Shown one piece after another: positions 43,785-53,039 of a stretch of DNA of 64,000 nucleotides. The number at the start of each line of letters is the position of its first letter. The stretch's first letter is position 1. The DNA is from Thalassospira lohafexi (GTDB lineage: Bacteria; Pseudomonadota; Alphaproteobacteria; Rhodospirillales; Thalassospiraceae). The DNA lies in contig NZ_NXGX01000001.1 of NCBI RefSeq assembly GCF_002844275.1, positions 310,001-374,000 of the forward strand, given 5' to 3'. Under the pieces are notes generated by a model. The model saw only the letters and a list, made by a program, of their open reading frames with translations, was not told where the DNA came from and did not search any database. The translations under genes were made by a program, and so were the position numbers.

Positions 43785-45025
43785 TGTCCGTTACTAAGAT
43801 GCCCCGTTTGCTTATCCTCGGGTATTGTTATCCCCCTACGGTTAGTCCGGAAGGCTTTGTAACTGCAAAACTGTTGCGAAATGTACCTGATTGTAAGATT
43901 GATGTTTTAACGCTCGACAATGGTTTGGTCTGCCCATCTCTCGACAGTGAAATGGGAAATTATGCCGAGAAAATATCCGGCCAAGTGATTCGAGTTGGTG
44001 CATCAACATTAATTCGAAAAATAAGCGACTTTCCGCGCTTGCCGTTTCGGCCTGACCGCTGGATTGTACTTAATAATGTCGTTTCCTCCAAAGCGCGAAA
44101 ACTTTTGCTTCGGGAGAGATATGATTGTTTCGTGACGCGCTCACAGTATCACTCCTCACATCTTGTTGGATTAAAGCTTAAACGAAGAAATCCGGAGATT
44201 CCTTGGATTGCGTGCTTTTCAGATCCTTGGTCGAATGCAGATCATCAAGTGAGCGTTCCGGTGTTTTCAAATTGGAGCGACATGCAAGAGCGAAAAGTAT
44301 TAGAGTGTGCTGATTGCCTTGTTTTCCCGACGGAAGGTTTGCGAGATCACTTTACAAATAATGACTTTGCGCTGAATGCGAAGTCCGCGATCTTACCTCA
44401 CTCGTTCGATGCCTCCCTTTATGCGAGGAAAAAGTCCCCAGAGAAAAGTTTTGGTTCATCTGTCACGCTTCGGCTGTTTGGGTCGTTCTATGGAGCGAGG
44501 ACGCCCGACGCATTATTTTCGGCGATAAATCGACTGAACCTCGAAAGTCAAATTAACATCACTCTTGAAGTGTTTGGTGCTTGGCATCCATCCTATGCCG
44601 AGCTTGAAGATCAGAGTGGTGGACGTAAAAAAAAGCACGTCAGGTACATGGGCCAAGTCCCTCATCTGGATGCTTTGCGCGAGATGCAGGATGCAGATTT
44701 ACTCGTGGTTGTGGATGCTCCTGGGAAAGGGAGTAGTTTTTATCTTCCTTCGAAGCTTGTTGATTATTTAGGCAGCGGTACGCCTATCCTATCTCTTTGC
44801 CGCTCCGGGGTGGTGTGCGACATTACTCGAAAGGCGGGCGGGATAGTTGCGGATCCCTCAGACGTATATGGCATCTCTGAAGCGATCCGAAATTGGTTAA
44901 ATGCCAGAGAGCGTCAACATTCGCCATCCGCATTAACTCTATCTAACTACGAAGCTAGTTGTGTCGGGCGAAAATTTCGGGACTTGGTTGGATGTTTGCT
45001 AGATGAGAAAGTTTCTAAAAAATAA
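43781..45025 (+). CDS. Glycosyltransferase, GT4-like
   Basis: 414 residues. N-terminal LLILGYCYPPTVSPEGFVTAKLLRNV and then a GT-B C-terminal domain: VTLRLFGSFYGARTPDALFSAINRL, VRYMGQVPHLDALREMQDADLLVVVDAPGKGSSFYLPSKLVDYLGSGTPILSLC. The substitution of the usual E-x7-E by a 'SSFYLPSKLVDYL' block is common in WbaZ-type GT4 proteins. Its 3' end overlaps the next gene by 23 bp. Confidence 0.8.
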   Translation: MMSVTKMPRLLILGYCYPPTVSPEGFVTAKLLRNVPDCKIDVLTLDNGLVCPSLDSEMGNYAEKISGQVIRVGASTLIRKISDFPRLPFRPDRWIVLNNVVSSKARKLLLRERYDCFVTRSQYHSSHLVGLKLKRRNPEIPWIACFSDPWSNADHQVSVPVFSNWSDMQERKVLECADCLVFPTEGLRDHFTNNDFALNAKSAILPHSFDASLYARKKSPEKSFGSSVTLRLFGSFYGARTPDALFSAINRLNLESQINITLEVFGAWHPSYAELEDQSGGRKKKHVRYMGQVPHLDALREMQDADLLVVVDAPGKGSSFYLPSKLVDYLGSGTPILSLCRSGVVCDITRKAGGIVADPSDVYGISEAIRNWLNARERQHSPSALTLSNYEASCVGRKFRDLVGCLLDEKVSKK

Positions 45026-46337
45026 TAGTGCCCCCCCAATTGTATTGGGAGCCTTCATTGGGGTTATTACTCTACTACCGTTTATGCGTGTTCGCGTTAA
45101 CTACGAATACATTGAGTTATCTGGTGCACTTCAATTCATTGTGTTTGTGGGGCTTTTTGTGGGGCTGATAGCCTTTGCCAACTTCAGATTTTCTGAATTA
45201 TTTTCTGAGTTTAAATGTTTCTCATTAAGCCAAAGTTGCCTTCTTTTCCTTTTATGGTGTGCTGTTGCTGTAATTTCCTGTTTTGTGGGGCAGGACCCTA
45301 TACTTTCTCTAAAAAGAGCAACACTGGCACTTGTTCCAGCTTGCTTGGTTTACTTCACGGCTTATTCGTGTGCAGATCCAAGAGAAATATTGAAAGGTTT
45401 TGTTCTTGGGGTGTGTTTGATCACGCTAATTTCTATTTTTTACGCTTTGGCCGGTTGGATCGCAGAAATTACGAATACTGATCCCAACGTAAGGCATGGC
45501 ACATTTTTTTTATTTGGGCTCGAATTCTCTCAGTCTCTTGGTCAGAGGCACATTTTATTTAACAACGAGTTGATTGAATTGCAGAGATTTTCTGGTTTCT
45601 ATCCGAACCCAAATGGAATTGGGATAGTGTCTGCAATTTGTTTGATTTTTTTGACTTTAATTAAAAAAGATATGCCTAAAATTTATGTGTTTCTTTTGGT
45701 TATGATGATTTTTGGGCTATTGCTTTCTGGGTCCAGAATGTCGTTGTTACTCGTAATTTCATCATGCGCATACTTTATTCTTTCTCCACGTTTAAGAACA
45801 AAAATATTCAACGTGCCTTCGGCTATATTAGTCTTTTTATTTTCAATTGTTCTTATTTTTGTTTGGGCTGAATTTTCACAAGAAATCTCAAACATGTTTG
45901 ATGGAAGTAGACAAGAATTTCTAAGCTTGGGTGAGAGAGGAGATGGTTTTCTTAAAGCAATTGAGATAGCCTCGCAGAACTGGTTCATAGGAAGTGGTTT
46001 CGGTCTGGGTGCTGAGGTGGTATTTGGAAAACAAGCAGATGTAATGGCAATTCATTCGGTCATTCTGAATGCAATAGTTGAAACAGGTTTTTTAGGTGCG
46101 ATTTTAATTTCTGCTCTATGGGTAAGGCCGCTTATTTCTGAAGATAGGGTAACTACCGTTGAACATTCAAAGGATTTGCAAACGTTATGTTTGAACGCAG
46201 TCGTGTTCGGCCTGTTGGTTGCTGAGTTGTTCGATCTGAGCGTTACGAGGTTTCATTATATCCATTTAGTTCTCTTTTTCCTTCTGGGGCTGAGTTCTGC
46301 TTTTCAGCGTCGAGATCGCAAAAGGATTGAAACCTGA
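45003..46337 (+). CDS. O-antigen polymerase/ligase (Wzy or WaaL type)
   Basis: 444 residues with 11-12 hydrophobic helices. The central part FSGFYPNPNGIGIVSAICLIFLTL, LLLSGSRMSLLLV, and SLGERGDGFLKAIEIASQNWFIGSGFGLGAE (with the wzy_C-type long periplasmic loop and HSVILNAIVETGFLGAILIS) is typical of the Wzy_C family of O-antigen polymerases and ligases. It acts at the periplasmic side. Membrane layout cannot separate polymerase from ligase. The gene is AT-rich, as are many wzy genes. Confidence 0.8.
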   Translation: MRKFLKNNSAPPIVLGAFIGVITLLPFMRVRVNYEYIELSGALQFIVFVGLFVGLIAFANFRFSELFSEFKCFSLSQSCLLFLLWCAVAVISCFVGQDPILSLKRATLALVPACLVYFTAYSCADPREILKGFVLGVCLITLISIFYALAGWIAEITNTDPNVRHGTFFLFGLEFSQSLGQRHILFNNELIELQRFSGFYPNPNGIGIVSAICLIFLTLIKKDMPKIYVFLLVMMIFGLLLSGSRMSLLLVISSCAYFILSPRLRTKIFNVPSAILVFLFSIVLIFVWAEFSQEISNMFDGSRQEFLSLGERGDGFLKAIEIASQNWFIGSGFGLGAEVVFGKQADVMAIHSVILNAIVETGFLGAILISALWVRPLISEDRVTTVEHSKDLQTLCLNAVVFGLLVAELFDLSVTRFHYIHLVLFFLLGLSSAFQRRDRKRIET

Positions 46338-47407
46338 TGTATGAGGTCGTCTTACGTTCTGATTGTGACAGGGCATGTTGGGACGCGGCCGCTGATACAT
46401 TCACGTCTGCTTGGGCGTGGCATCGATCAGAATTGTTAAACGCAAGAAGTCAGTGGTTGCGGACGGAGGATCACAGTTTTTGTGTGCGGGATAGATCCCG
46501 TTCGGACCAGATTGTCGCAATAGTGCCGTTAGTTGTTGTAAGGCCGAGGTTTCTTAACGCATGCGTCGGGGGGCACTTTGAGAGTACAGGTGGGCCTGCA
46601 TTATCTTCGGAACTACCACGGCGTTCTTTGAAAAAGGTACAGGAAATAATCCAAGCTAACATTCGCTCTCTCGCAATTTCTCTGAAGGTTCGTAGATGTG
46701 ATTTTTCAAGTGCTCCGCTTGTTCCTCAGTTACTGTCCATCGATCGTCCATTCCCAAATCCAATGTGCTATTTTGGTGTCAAGGATACATCGACACAGTC
46801 TTGGGTGTTATCGATTAGGGAAAGGGCGCTAGAAGGACTATGGAATGGTCTTGAACATCGAAGCAGGAAGCAAATTAAAAAGGCCGAACGCAATGGCCTT
46901 ACGGCAGATATTGTTGTTCCAAACTCAAATATTTGCGATCAGTATTATGACCTTCATATCAGAACTTGCATGCGCAACTCTATCTCTCCGCATCCGAAGG
47001 CATACTTTCAGTCTCTTTTTTCAGAAGTCGCTGATGCAGGGCTATGTAAGAGTTGTGTTGTTCGCGACCATGTTAATCTTCTCTCGATCCAAAATTTTTT
47101 AATCTATAAAAATACGGCACTTTACTGGACCGTTGCCAGTCACGAGGACGCTCTTAAGTTGTGCGCGAACGACTATGGAATGTGGAAGTCAATACAGCAT
47201 TTTAGTGAGGCTGGTTTGGAATACCTAGAATGCGGGGAGGCCTTTCCTTCAGCGCCAAATGGGAAGCTGAAAGGTCTGAACGACTTTAAGAAGTCATTCG
47301 GAGGAGAGCTGTATCCCTACTATCGTGGAAAAATCGTCTATCAACCAGTCCTCGAGGGCGTGCTCGAAATACTTCGGCAGTTTCGATCGGGGGGCGCTGC
47401 AACATGA
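46337..47407 (+). CDS. FemAB/GNAT-like transferase
   Basis: 356 residues. EGLWNGLEHRSRKQIKKAERNGLTADIV and YYDLHIRTCMRNSISPHPKAYFQSLFSEV are the Acetyltransf_6 (FemAB-like, BioF2-like) core; DYGMWKSIQHFSEAGLEYLECGEAFPSAPNGKLKGLNDFKKSFGG is the C-terminal part. Such proteins move an acyl or aminoacyl group to an amine on a sugar or peptide. TGATG overlap with the previous stop and ATGA overlap with the next gene show co-translation. The substrate is unknown. Confidence 0.75.
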   Translation: MYEVVLRSDCDRACWDAAADTFTSAWAWHRSELLNARSQWLRTEDHSFCVRDRSRSDQIVAIVPLVVVRPRFLNACVGGHFESTGGPALSSELPRRSLKKVQEIIQANIRSLAISLKVRRCDFSSAPLVPQLLSIDRPFPNPMCYFGVKDTSTQSWVLSIRERALEGLWNGLEHRSRKQIKKAERNGLTADIVVPNSNICDQYYDLHIRTCMRNSISPHPKAYFQSLFSEVADAGLCKSCVVRDHVNLLSIQNFLIYKNTALYWTVASHEDALKLCANDYGMWKSIQHFSEAGLEYLECGEAFPSAPNGKLKGLNDFKKSFGGELYPYYRGKIVYQPVLEGVLEILRQFRSGGAAT

Positions 47408-48153
47408 ATAAGGTTGAGCAACAGCACTTTGATGCCTGTGCCAGTGTATATGAGACCGAAATTGGTGAAGAATATCCGCAGTGGCTCAAATGGCATCTCA
47501 TAGAGAAATACGCGAAGCATGGTGACCGGGTGGTTGATATAGGTGGAGCAAACGGTCGTCATGCTCTTGACGCTGCTCTGAAAGTCGCCTGTGAAACAAT
47601 TTGCGTGGATATTAGTGAGGGCATGCTTAAACAGCTGAAACAGCGGCCCGATTATCTTTTGGCTGAAGTAGAAAGTCGCCCAAGTCCTGTCGTAGCATCT
47701 GCCCTGGAGTTGCCGATTCAAGATGAATCTGTCGACCTTGCCTGGAGTTACGCAACGCTATTGTTGATGCCAGATCAGCAAACTGCAATTTCAGAAATGG
47801 TCAGGATTGTTAAGCCGGGTGGGATTGTAATCCTTGATATTGGCAATGTTTGGAATCTTGGTTGGTTATACTGGCGACGGTTTTATCTAAAACGTGGTTT
47901 TTCTGGCATTTTCCCCATGTCGCGGCGCCAAATTGGTAAATTGGTTCATGCGCTTGGGTGTCAGACCTTAGAGGATATACCAACGGGTATCCTCAGTCAG
48001 TTATTGCTACTTCCTTATATTGATAAAGTCACAAGATTGCGTGACAGGATACATAAGAAAAGCGCATACCCCGACTTAGATGGACGATGCAGTAAATTGC
48101 TCCCAATATTTGCAAATCGCTACTATCTGGTTTTGAGAAAGAAAGGCGGCTAA
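47404..48153 (+). CDS. Class I SAM-dependent methyltransferase
   Basis: 249 residues. RVVDIGGANGRHALDAALKV is motif I, ALELPIQDESVDLAWSYATLLLMPDQQTAISEMVRIVKPGGIVILDIGN gives motifs II-IV of Methyltransf_11. The reading frame starts with an ATGA overlap and its stop directly precedes the GTG of the flippase gene. Likely a glycan or sugar methyltransferase. Confidence 0.8.
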   Translation: MNKVEQQHFDACASVYETEIGEEYPQWLKWHLIEKYAKHGDRVVDIGGANGRHALDAALKVACETICVDISEGMLKQLKQRPDYLLAEVESRPSPVVASALELPIQDESVDLAWSYATLLLMPDQQTAISEMVRIVKPGGIVILDIGNVWNLGWLYWRRFYLKRGFSGIFPMSRRQIGKLVHALGCQTLEDIPTGILSQLLLLPYIDKVTRLRDRIHKKSAYPDLDGRCSKLLPIFANRYYLVLRKKGG

Positions 48154-49635
48154 GTGAAGACGCCCAGCGCAAGACGATTATTGCGGTTCTGCAAAAGTGA
48201 TCTTGGTTTAAGATTTATGGCAGAGGCTGCAGCACGTGGTAGCGGTTTTGTTGTTACACCGTTGCTGTCTTGGACGCTAGGGGCAGCAGTGTTCGGTGGC
48301 TACACTCAAATTCTCAGTCTTTCTTTTGCTTTCGTGCCAATCATTTCTGCCGGCCTCGGCTATACGGTTATTCGACAAGTTGCTGCCGGACCAAAGCCGC
48401 AACAGGGGTGGGGTTTACTAGTTTTTTCGATCAGTTTTGTTTCTTTTCTTTGCGTGTTACTTGCGAGCGTAATGTTAGTTTTTTCTGGAGAAATAAATTC
48501 ACTGATTTCCCTAAGTATGGCAGTTAAATCCTCTTCCGTTGTTCTCGCAGTGTCAGCTTTAACATGGGTGGTCGCAATAGAAGCTCTTGTTCAAGAGTAC
48601 TTTAGGGCGATGAGATGGGTGCGTTATTCGTTGATTGTGCAGCTAAGCGCTTTAGCCTTGCATCTATGTGTTCTAGCTCTTGTTTTTCTTGCAGGTAGTC
48701 TTTCGTTATGGTCTGCACTTGCAGTTTTAGTGCTCACAAAGCTCTGCGTGATAGCAGTGGTACTGATCGTAATGTTCTTGCTGTACTCAAAATCTGACAA
48801 TGGACGTTGTCAGAATCCAAATTGGCGAGTATTGATTTCAGGTATTCCTTTTATGCTTGCAGGGTTTGCTGAATGGGCTGGAAACTTAGGGGACCGCTTG
48901 ATCGTAGGGAATTACTTGGGGGCGGAGGTGGTTGCGCAGTATACAGCGTCCGTAATGCTTCTTTCTGTAATTGTTGCGCTCGGCGCCCCATTATGGTGGT
49001 TGTTGTTTCCAGAGATAGTTCAGCAAACACATCATTCGAATTATCAGCGTTGTCGTGAAATTGTTCAGCAGCGCACCATGGCTTTTGTTGAGCTTGGGTT
49101 ACCTACACTCTTTTTGCTCGCTTTAATCGCAGACCCCGCTATTTCCTTGTTGGTGAACAGCAATGCAACGGATATGTCAGGCGTCGTTTTTCTGCTTGGT
49201 GCTGCAGTATTTGTAAATCAACTTGCGACAGGTTGGGAGTACTTCATTGTATCCGTTTCTTCAGGCAAAAGATTGATGTTTTCAACCCTGATCAGTTCAT
49301 TGTTGGGGTTTGCAATAGCGATTTATCTCGGCCCGAGTATGGGCATAGCAGGAATTGCGCTGGGCGTTCTCTCAGGGAAGGTGATTTTGGCCTTTACTTA
49401 CTGTGTGTTGGCAAATCGAAATGGATTCCCGGGTGCAGTATGGGAGACACTACCGTCCTTCATCATTATTGCCGTCAACGTTGTTGTATTCGGCTTAGTT
49501 AAATATTTGGTCGAAATTCTTAAATTAAGCGGAAATAACGAAATTTTATTCGGATCAGCATGTTTATTTATGCTGTTTTATGGCGGTGTTTATTGTGTTT
49601 ATAAGCATTTTTCTGATTCTGGTTTACAAAGTTGA
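48154..49635 (+). CDS. Wzx-type polysaccharide flippase
   Basis: 493 residues from GTG 48154, immediately after the previous stop (TAA GTG). About 12-14 hydrophobic helices with few charged positions (AAARGSGFVVTPLLSWTLGAAVFGGYTQILS, FMLAGFAEWAGNLGDRLIVGNYLGAEVVAQYTASVMLL) follow the MOP/oligosaccharide flippase superfamily pattern. It would move an undecaprenyl-linked repeat unit to the periplasm for the Wzy-type protein. The 3' end overlaps that of the leftward epimerase gene by 68 bp. Confidence 0.8.
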   Translation: MKTPSARRLLRFCKSDLGLRFMAEAAARGSGFVVTPLLSWTLGAAVFGGYTQILSLSFAFVPIISAGLGYTVIRQVAAGPKPQQGWGLLVFSISFVSFLCVLLASVMLVFSGEINSLISLSMAVKSSSVVLAVSALTWVVAIEALVQEYFRAMRWVRYSLIVQLSALALHLCVLALVFLAGSLSLWSALAVLVLTKLCVIAVVLIVMFLLYSKSDNGRCQNPNWRVLISGIPFMLAGFAEWAGNLGDRLIVGNYLGAEVVAQYTASVMLLSVIVALGAPLWWLLFPEIVQQTHHSNYQRCREIVQQRTMAFVELGLPTLFLLALIADPAISLLVNSNATDMSGVVFLLGAAVFVNQLATGWEYFIVSVSSGKRLMFSTLISSLLGFAIAIYLGPSMGIAGIALGVLSGKVILAFTYCVLANRNGFPGAVWETLPSFIIIAVNVVVFGLVKYLVEILKLSGNNEILFGSACLFMLFYGGVYCVYKHFSDSGLQS

Positions 49636-50740
49636 CGATATGCTCTGCTACACGGTCCGCGGCCTTCCCATGCCCCTGTATTTTTTGCCATTTTTCTGTG
49701 GCGCTCGATTGTGGGCGAACGCTCAGGTGATTTGTTACGGCTTCACTCAGGTTTTTAGCTTGTGACCCTATGAGGCACCCTAGTCCAAGGTCTATGATTT
49801 CGGGGCGTTCCGTGACGTCTCGGACCACGATGATCGGAACGCCGCAATATGGTGCTTCCTCCTGCATTCCACCAGAATCGCTGATCACTAGATCTGCATA
49901 GTCGAGCATGGTGATCATTTCTTGATATGGTAAGGGCTCTACAAGTTGTAAATTTAAATGCTTGCTCCCTTCAGGAAAATGTCTTCTAACCGTTTCACGC
50001 ACTTTAGGGTTTGGATGTAGTGGCCATACAAATCTATTGTCGCTGTGTTGCTTTATGGTTTTAGCCAATTCCACGCAAAACTGGTCCAGATCACCATCCA
50101 AAGCTTCTCGGCGATGCATAGTTATAAGTATAAGCTTTTCCTTAGTGCCGCCCTTAACTGGCTTTAAGAGAAATTGAGCATTTGGTTCTTGTCTCGCAAG
50201 CACAAGGCTGTCGATGCCGGGGTTGCCAACAACATGAATTGTGTCGGAATGAATGCCCTCTTTGACTAAGTTATCCTTGGCTTGATCTGTCGGCGCTAGA
50301 TGCAGGGATGTTATGCGTGCGATCATTTGCCTTAACCCCTCTTCGGGCCAGGGGTTGGTCAAGTCATGAGTTCGTAATCCGGCTTCAACGTGAACCACGG
50401 GAATGTTTAGCAGAAAACCGGACATCGCCCCTGCAAACGCTGATGCGGTATCTCCCTGAACTATTAGAATTTCTGGACGATTCTGCGCGAACTCCTTTTC
50501 AAGTACAGTTAAAACTCTTTTATGAATATCGGCCGATGATTGCGTATTTGTCATCAATTTAAAATCGACATCTACGTGTATATTCAGGCTATCAACCGCT
50601 TGATCGAGAAGTTTCCGGTGCTGTCCAGTACAGTAAAATGTGACATTTTCTTTGCCGAATAAGATATCTAGAGCCCGAACAACTGGAGCTAGTTTTATCA
50701 ATTCTGGGCGTGTTCCTGCGATAATCGCAATTTTACTCAT
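49568..50740 (-). CDS. wecB: Non-hydrolysing UDP-GlcNAc 2-epimerase (WecB family)
   Basis: 390 residues from ATG 50740. IAIIAGTRPELIKLAPVV, VQGDTASAFAGAMSGFLLNIPVVHVEAGLRTHDLTNPWPEEGLRQM, HRREALDGDLDQFCVELA, and SDSGGMQEEAPYCGVPIIVVRDVTERPE are the WecB/MnaA blocks, including the His and Glu of the active site. It interconverts UDP-GlcNAc and UDP-ManNAc. It overlaps the upstream leftward glycosyltransferase by 8 bp and converges with wzx with a 68-bp antisense overlap. Confidence 0.92.
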   Translation of the reverse strand: MSKIAIIAGTRPELIKLAPVVRALDILFGKENVTFYCTGQHRKLLDQAVDSLNIHVDVDFKLMTNTQSSADIHKRVLTVLEKEFAQNRPEILIVQGDTASAFAGAMSGFLLNIPVVHVEAGLRTHDLTNPWPEEGLRQMIARITSLHLAPTDQAKDNLVKEGIHSDTIHVVGNPGIDSLVLARQEPNAQFLLKPVKGGTKEKLILITMHRREALDGDLDQFCVELAKTIKQHSDNRFVWPLHPNPKVRETVRRHFPEGSKHLNLQLVEPLPYQEMITMLDYADLVISDSGGMQEEAPYCGVPIIVVRDVTERPEIIDLGLGCLIGSQAKNLSEAVTNHLSVRPQSSATEKWQKIQGHGKAADRVAEHIVNFVNQNQKNAYKHNKHRHKTA

Positions 50741-51935
50741 CTTGTCTTGGCCTCTTAATGTCGGGGATGGTTGTTTTTGTCTTTTCCATCTCATTTGTCA
50801 GCAAGTGATATATCTTTTCGTTGCAAGTCGCAGGGTCAAAAATCCGTTTAAAAGCATCCTTTGTTCTTTGCCCATATAGTGCTGATTTTTGTTCATCACT
50901 AGCCAGTTCAATGAGAACAGACCGGAAGCTTTGCGGGGTGCCAGAACACCACACTATAGAGGCATCCTTGTACTCGACTGGACGTCCTTGCAGCGGTTCG
51001 TTCAGTACAATAGGCAGGCCTACCAAGCCAGCTTCAATTACTGTTTTTGGGACTTCTGCGAAAAGAGTAAAGGCGATGAAGGCGTCAAAATTTTTTAATT
51101 GTTCAATAAGTATAATGTTCTGCATTCGTGGAATTAGAGTCACCCTTTGTGACATGTTATGTTCTTCTATCCATTGCTCCACTTGAAACCTATTCGGACC
51201 ATCACCCACTACCGTGAGATGAAGATTCTCACAATTCTTGATTGCGTTCAAAATTGGAAATATTGATTTTCCATCAATAAGTCTACCAACAGTAATTAAT
51301 CGAAAAGAAGATTTCCGAACATAGGAACGCTTTGTATCGCAGCCCCGAACGCCAACCGAATTAGGGATAAGAACAGTTTTTTTTCTGTACTTTATTGGAA
51401 TGGTGTCCACAGCTGGGCTGTAAACTGGCGCCAGAAAATCAATGTTTTTATGAGTGTATCGCCTGAGGAAATACTCAAAAAATCGGATCAAACGATGCTT
51501 TATGGATATGGCTTCAGTTTTTGGCGCGGTTAAATGGCATGTGTGAATGCTGGAAACACTTCTGTATCCGTATTGTTTGCCAATGATTGCAGCTACAGTT
51601 CCCGCAAACGTATCTCCGTAAGCTCTGACTGATACTGATTTTACATCATGAAAGCTTAGGTCCAATTGTTTGTTGATGTAATTTTTAATAAGTTGCGGGA
51701 TGAATAATGTTGTCAGCATTCCTTGGAAAGTCATAAGATTAGTAGTATAGAATTCGGCATTCGCATTTCCGCATAGTTTTTTTATTTCTTCCGTCTCAGG
51801 TGCATCTGGGCAAAGAGATATTATTGCTATTCTTGAAAACTTTCCACCAGGGTTGAGATATGAGTAGGGTGTTTCACCTTTCGTGATCCACTCTGATATG
51901 CGTGCAGCAACAACAACGATTAACAAATTCGACAA
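50733..51935 (-). CDS. Glycosyltransferase family 4-like protein
   Basis: 400 residues from TTG 51935 (reads SNLLIVVVAARISEWITKG); GGTGA lies a few bases upstream. The C-terminal GT-B half contains VLIPNSVGVRG, FRLITVGRLIDGKSIFPILNAI, LHLTVVGDGPNRFQVEQWIEEH, and FAEVPKTVIEAGLVGLPIVL, where the E-x7-E site (EVPKTVIEA) is conserved. Likely to transfer the ManNAc- or hexose-type sugar of the second glycan. The rare TTG start lowers confidence in the exact N-terminus. Confidence 0.8.
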   Translation of the reverse strand: MSNLLIVVVAARISEWITKGETPYSYLNPGGKFSRIAIISLCPDAPETEEIKKLCGNANAEFYTTNLMTFQGMLTTLFIPQLIKNYINKQLDLSFHDVKSVSVRAYGDTFAGTVAAIIGKQYGYRSVSSIHTCHLTAPKTEAISIKHRLIRFFEYFLRRYTHKNIDFLAPVYSPAVDTIPIKYRKKTVLIPNSVGVRGCDTKRSYVRKSSFRLITVGRLIDGKSIFPILNAIKNCENLHLTVVGDGPNRFQVEQWIEEHNMSQRVTLIPRMQNIILIEQLKNFDAFIAFTLFAEVPKTVIEAGLVGLPIVLNEPLQGRPVEYKDASIVWCSGTPQSFRSVLIELASDEQKSALYGQRTKDAFKRIFDPATCNEKIYHLLTNEMEKTKTTIPDIKRPRQDE

Positions 51936-52265
51936 TAGTCATCACCAATTAATGGGTGTAAATTTATGTAGCTATCAGTCTGGCTTCTCGAATCAGCTAT
52001 TAGCAATATGTCATCTGCATACTTATTGTGTCGCTCACGGTTTTTGAAAATTAGCGTGCTTGTCTTGTTTGGGGGAGCATAAAACATAGTGATTTTTTTG
52101 AGATTCCGTCAATTGGGCTGCAATTTATCTACGTGGACAGTTTGATGTTGATTGGAAGATTTTCATTAGTAAGAGTGTAATCTTATTTCTGGGATAGTAC
52201 TAACGTTCAGTTTGGGCTCCTAATTTCGATTTGATTTATATAAACACCAAGTTTTGGATTTTATA
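51936..52265. other. Divergent intergenic region
   Basis: 330 AT-rich bases between divergent genes. No frame, RNA gene, or clear promoter is supported. Confidence 0.4.
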
Positions 52266-53036
52266 ATGCGTTCATTTGTCTTGTGGGTTGTCGGCGCTAT
52301 CTCTTGTCTATTTCGGTTAATTCCAGGAAAGGTGAGAGGCGGTCTGATCTTTGGACTCCTTATGATCGAGTCTCGTATCGGACAGCCAGCGGCAGCGTTA
52401 AGACGATTGTACCTCATAAAGGATAACTTGGAGCGATTGCTGTCTGAGCGGGCCATGGCATATGAGGGAGGGGAGCATCCAAAGCATCGTTTAATGCGAT
52501 ACCATGATTTTTTTATCGAAAATATCAGCCAGGGTAATCGTGTTGTTGACATTGGTTGTGGATATGGTGCCGTCGCACGATCTATAGCCTTGAACGTATC
52601 GCAGAGTCAGGTGTTCGGTGTCGAGATGGACGAGCAACGTTTTAATCAGGCAACAGCCGCCGACAATCCACAAAATCTTAAATTTATATTTGGTGATGCA
52701 TTTCAGGTGCTGCCGGATGGAGTTGCCGATGTTGTTGTTCTCTCAAATGTCTTGGAGCACATCGAGGATAGACAGGCATTCTTGAGGCGGATTGTGGATG
52801 TGTTGTCACCAGGAAAAATTCTCATCCGAGTTCCCGCGTTTCAGCGCGAATGGCATGTTCCCCTCAGAAAGGAACTTGAGATAACGTATTTTAATGATCA
52901 GACGCATTTTATTGAACATACTGTTTCCGAATTTGAGGACGAGTTGCACCGTGCCAACATACAAATTGATAGTTTAAGAACAATTTGGGGCGAGATATGG
53001 GCCGTTTGTCATCCAGCCAAGCCAACGGGACAATGA
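52266..53036 (+). CDS. Class I SAM-dependent methyltransferase with N-terminal membrane segment
   Basis: About 256 residues from ATG 52266. The first ~30 residues are hydrophobic (SFVLWVVGAISCLFRLIPG), suggesting membrane association. RVVDIGCGYGAVARSIALNV is motif I, VVVLSNVLEHIEDRQAFLRRIVDVLSPGKILIRVP covers motifs II-IV. It is followed 3 bp later by a GT2 gene, so the two may act in sequence on the same glycan. Confidence 0.8.
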   Translation: MRSFVLWVVGAISCLFRLIPGKVRGGLIFGLLMIESRIGQPAAALRRLYLIKDNLERLLSERAMAYEGGEHPKHRLMRYHDFFIENISQGNRVVDIGCGYGAVARSIALNVSQSQVFGVEMDEQRFNQATAADNPQNLKFIFGDAFQVLPDGVADVVVLSNVLEHIEDRQAFLRRIVDVLSPGKILIRVPAFQREWHVPLRKELEITYFNDQTHFIEHTVSEFEDELHRANIQIDSLRTIWGEIWAVCHPAKPTGQ

Positions 53037-53039
53037 GGG

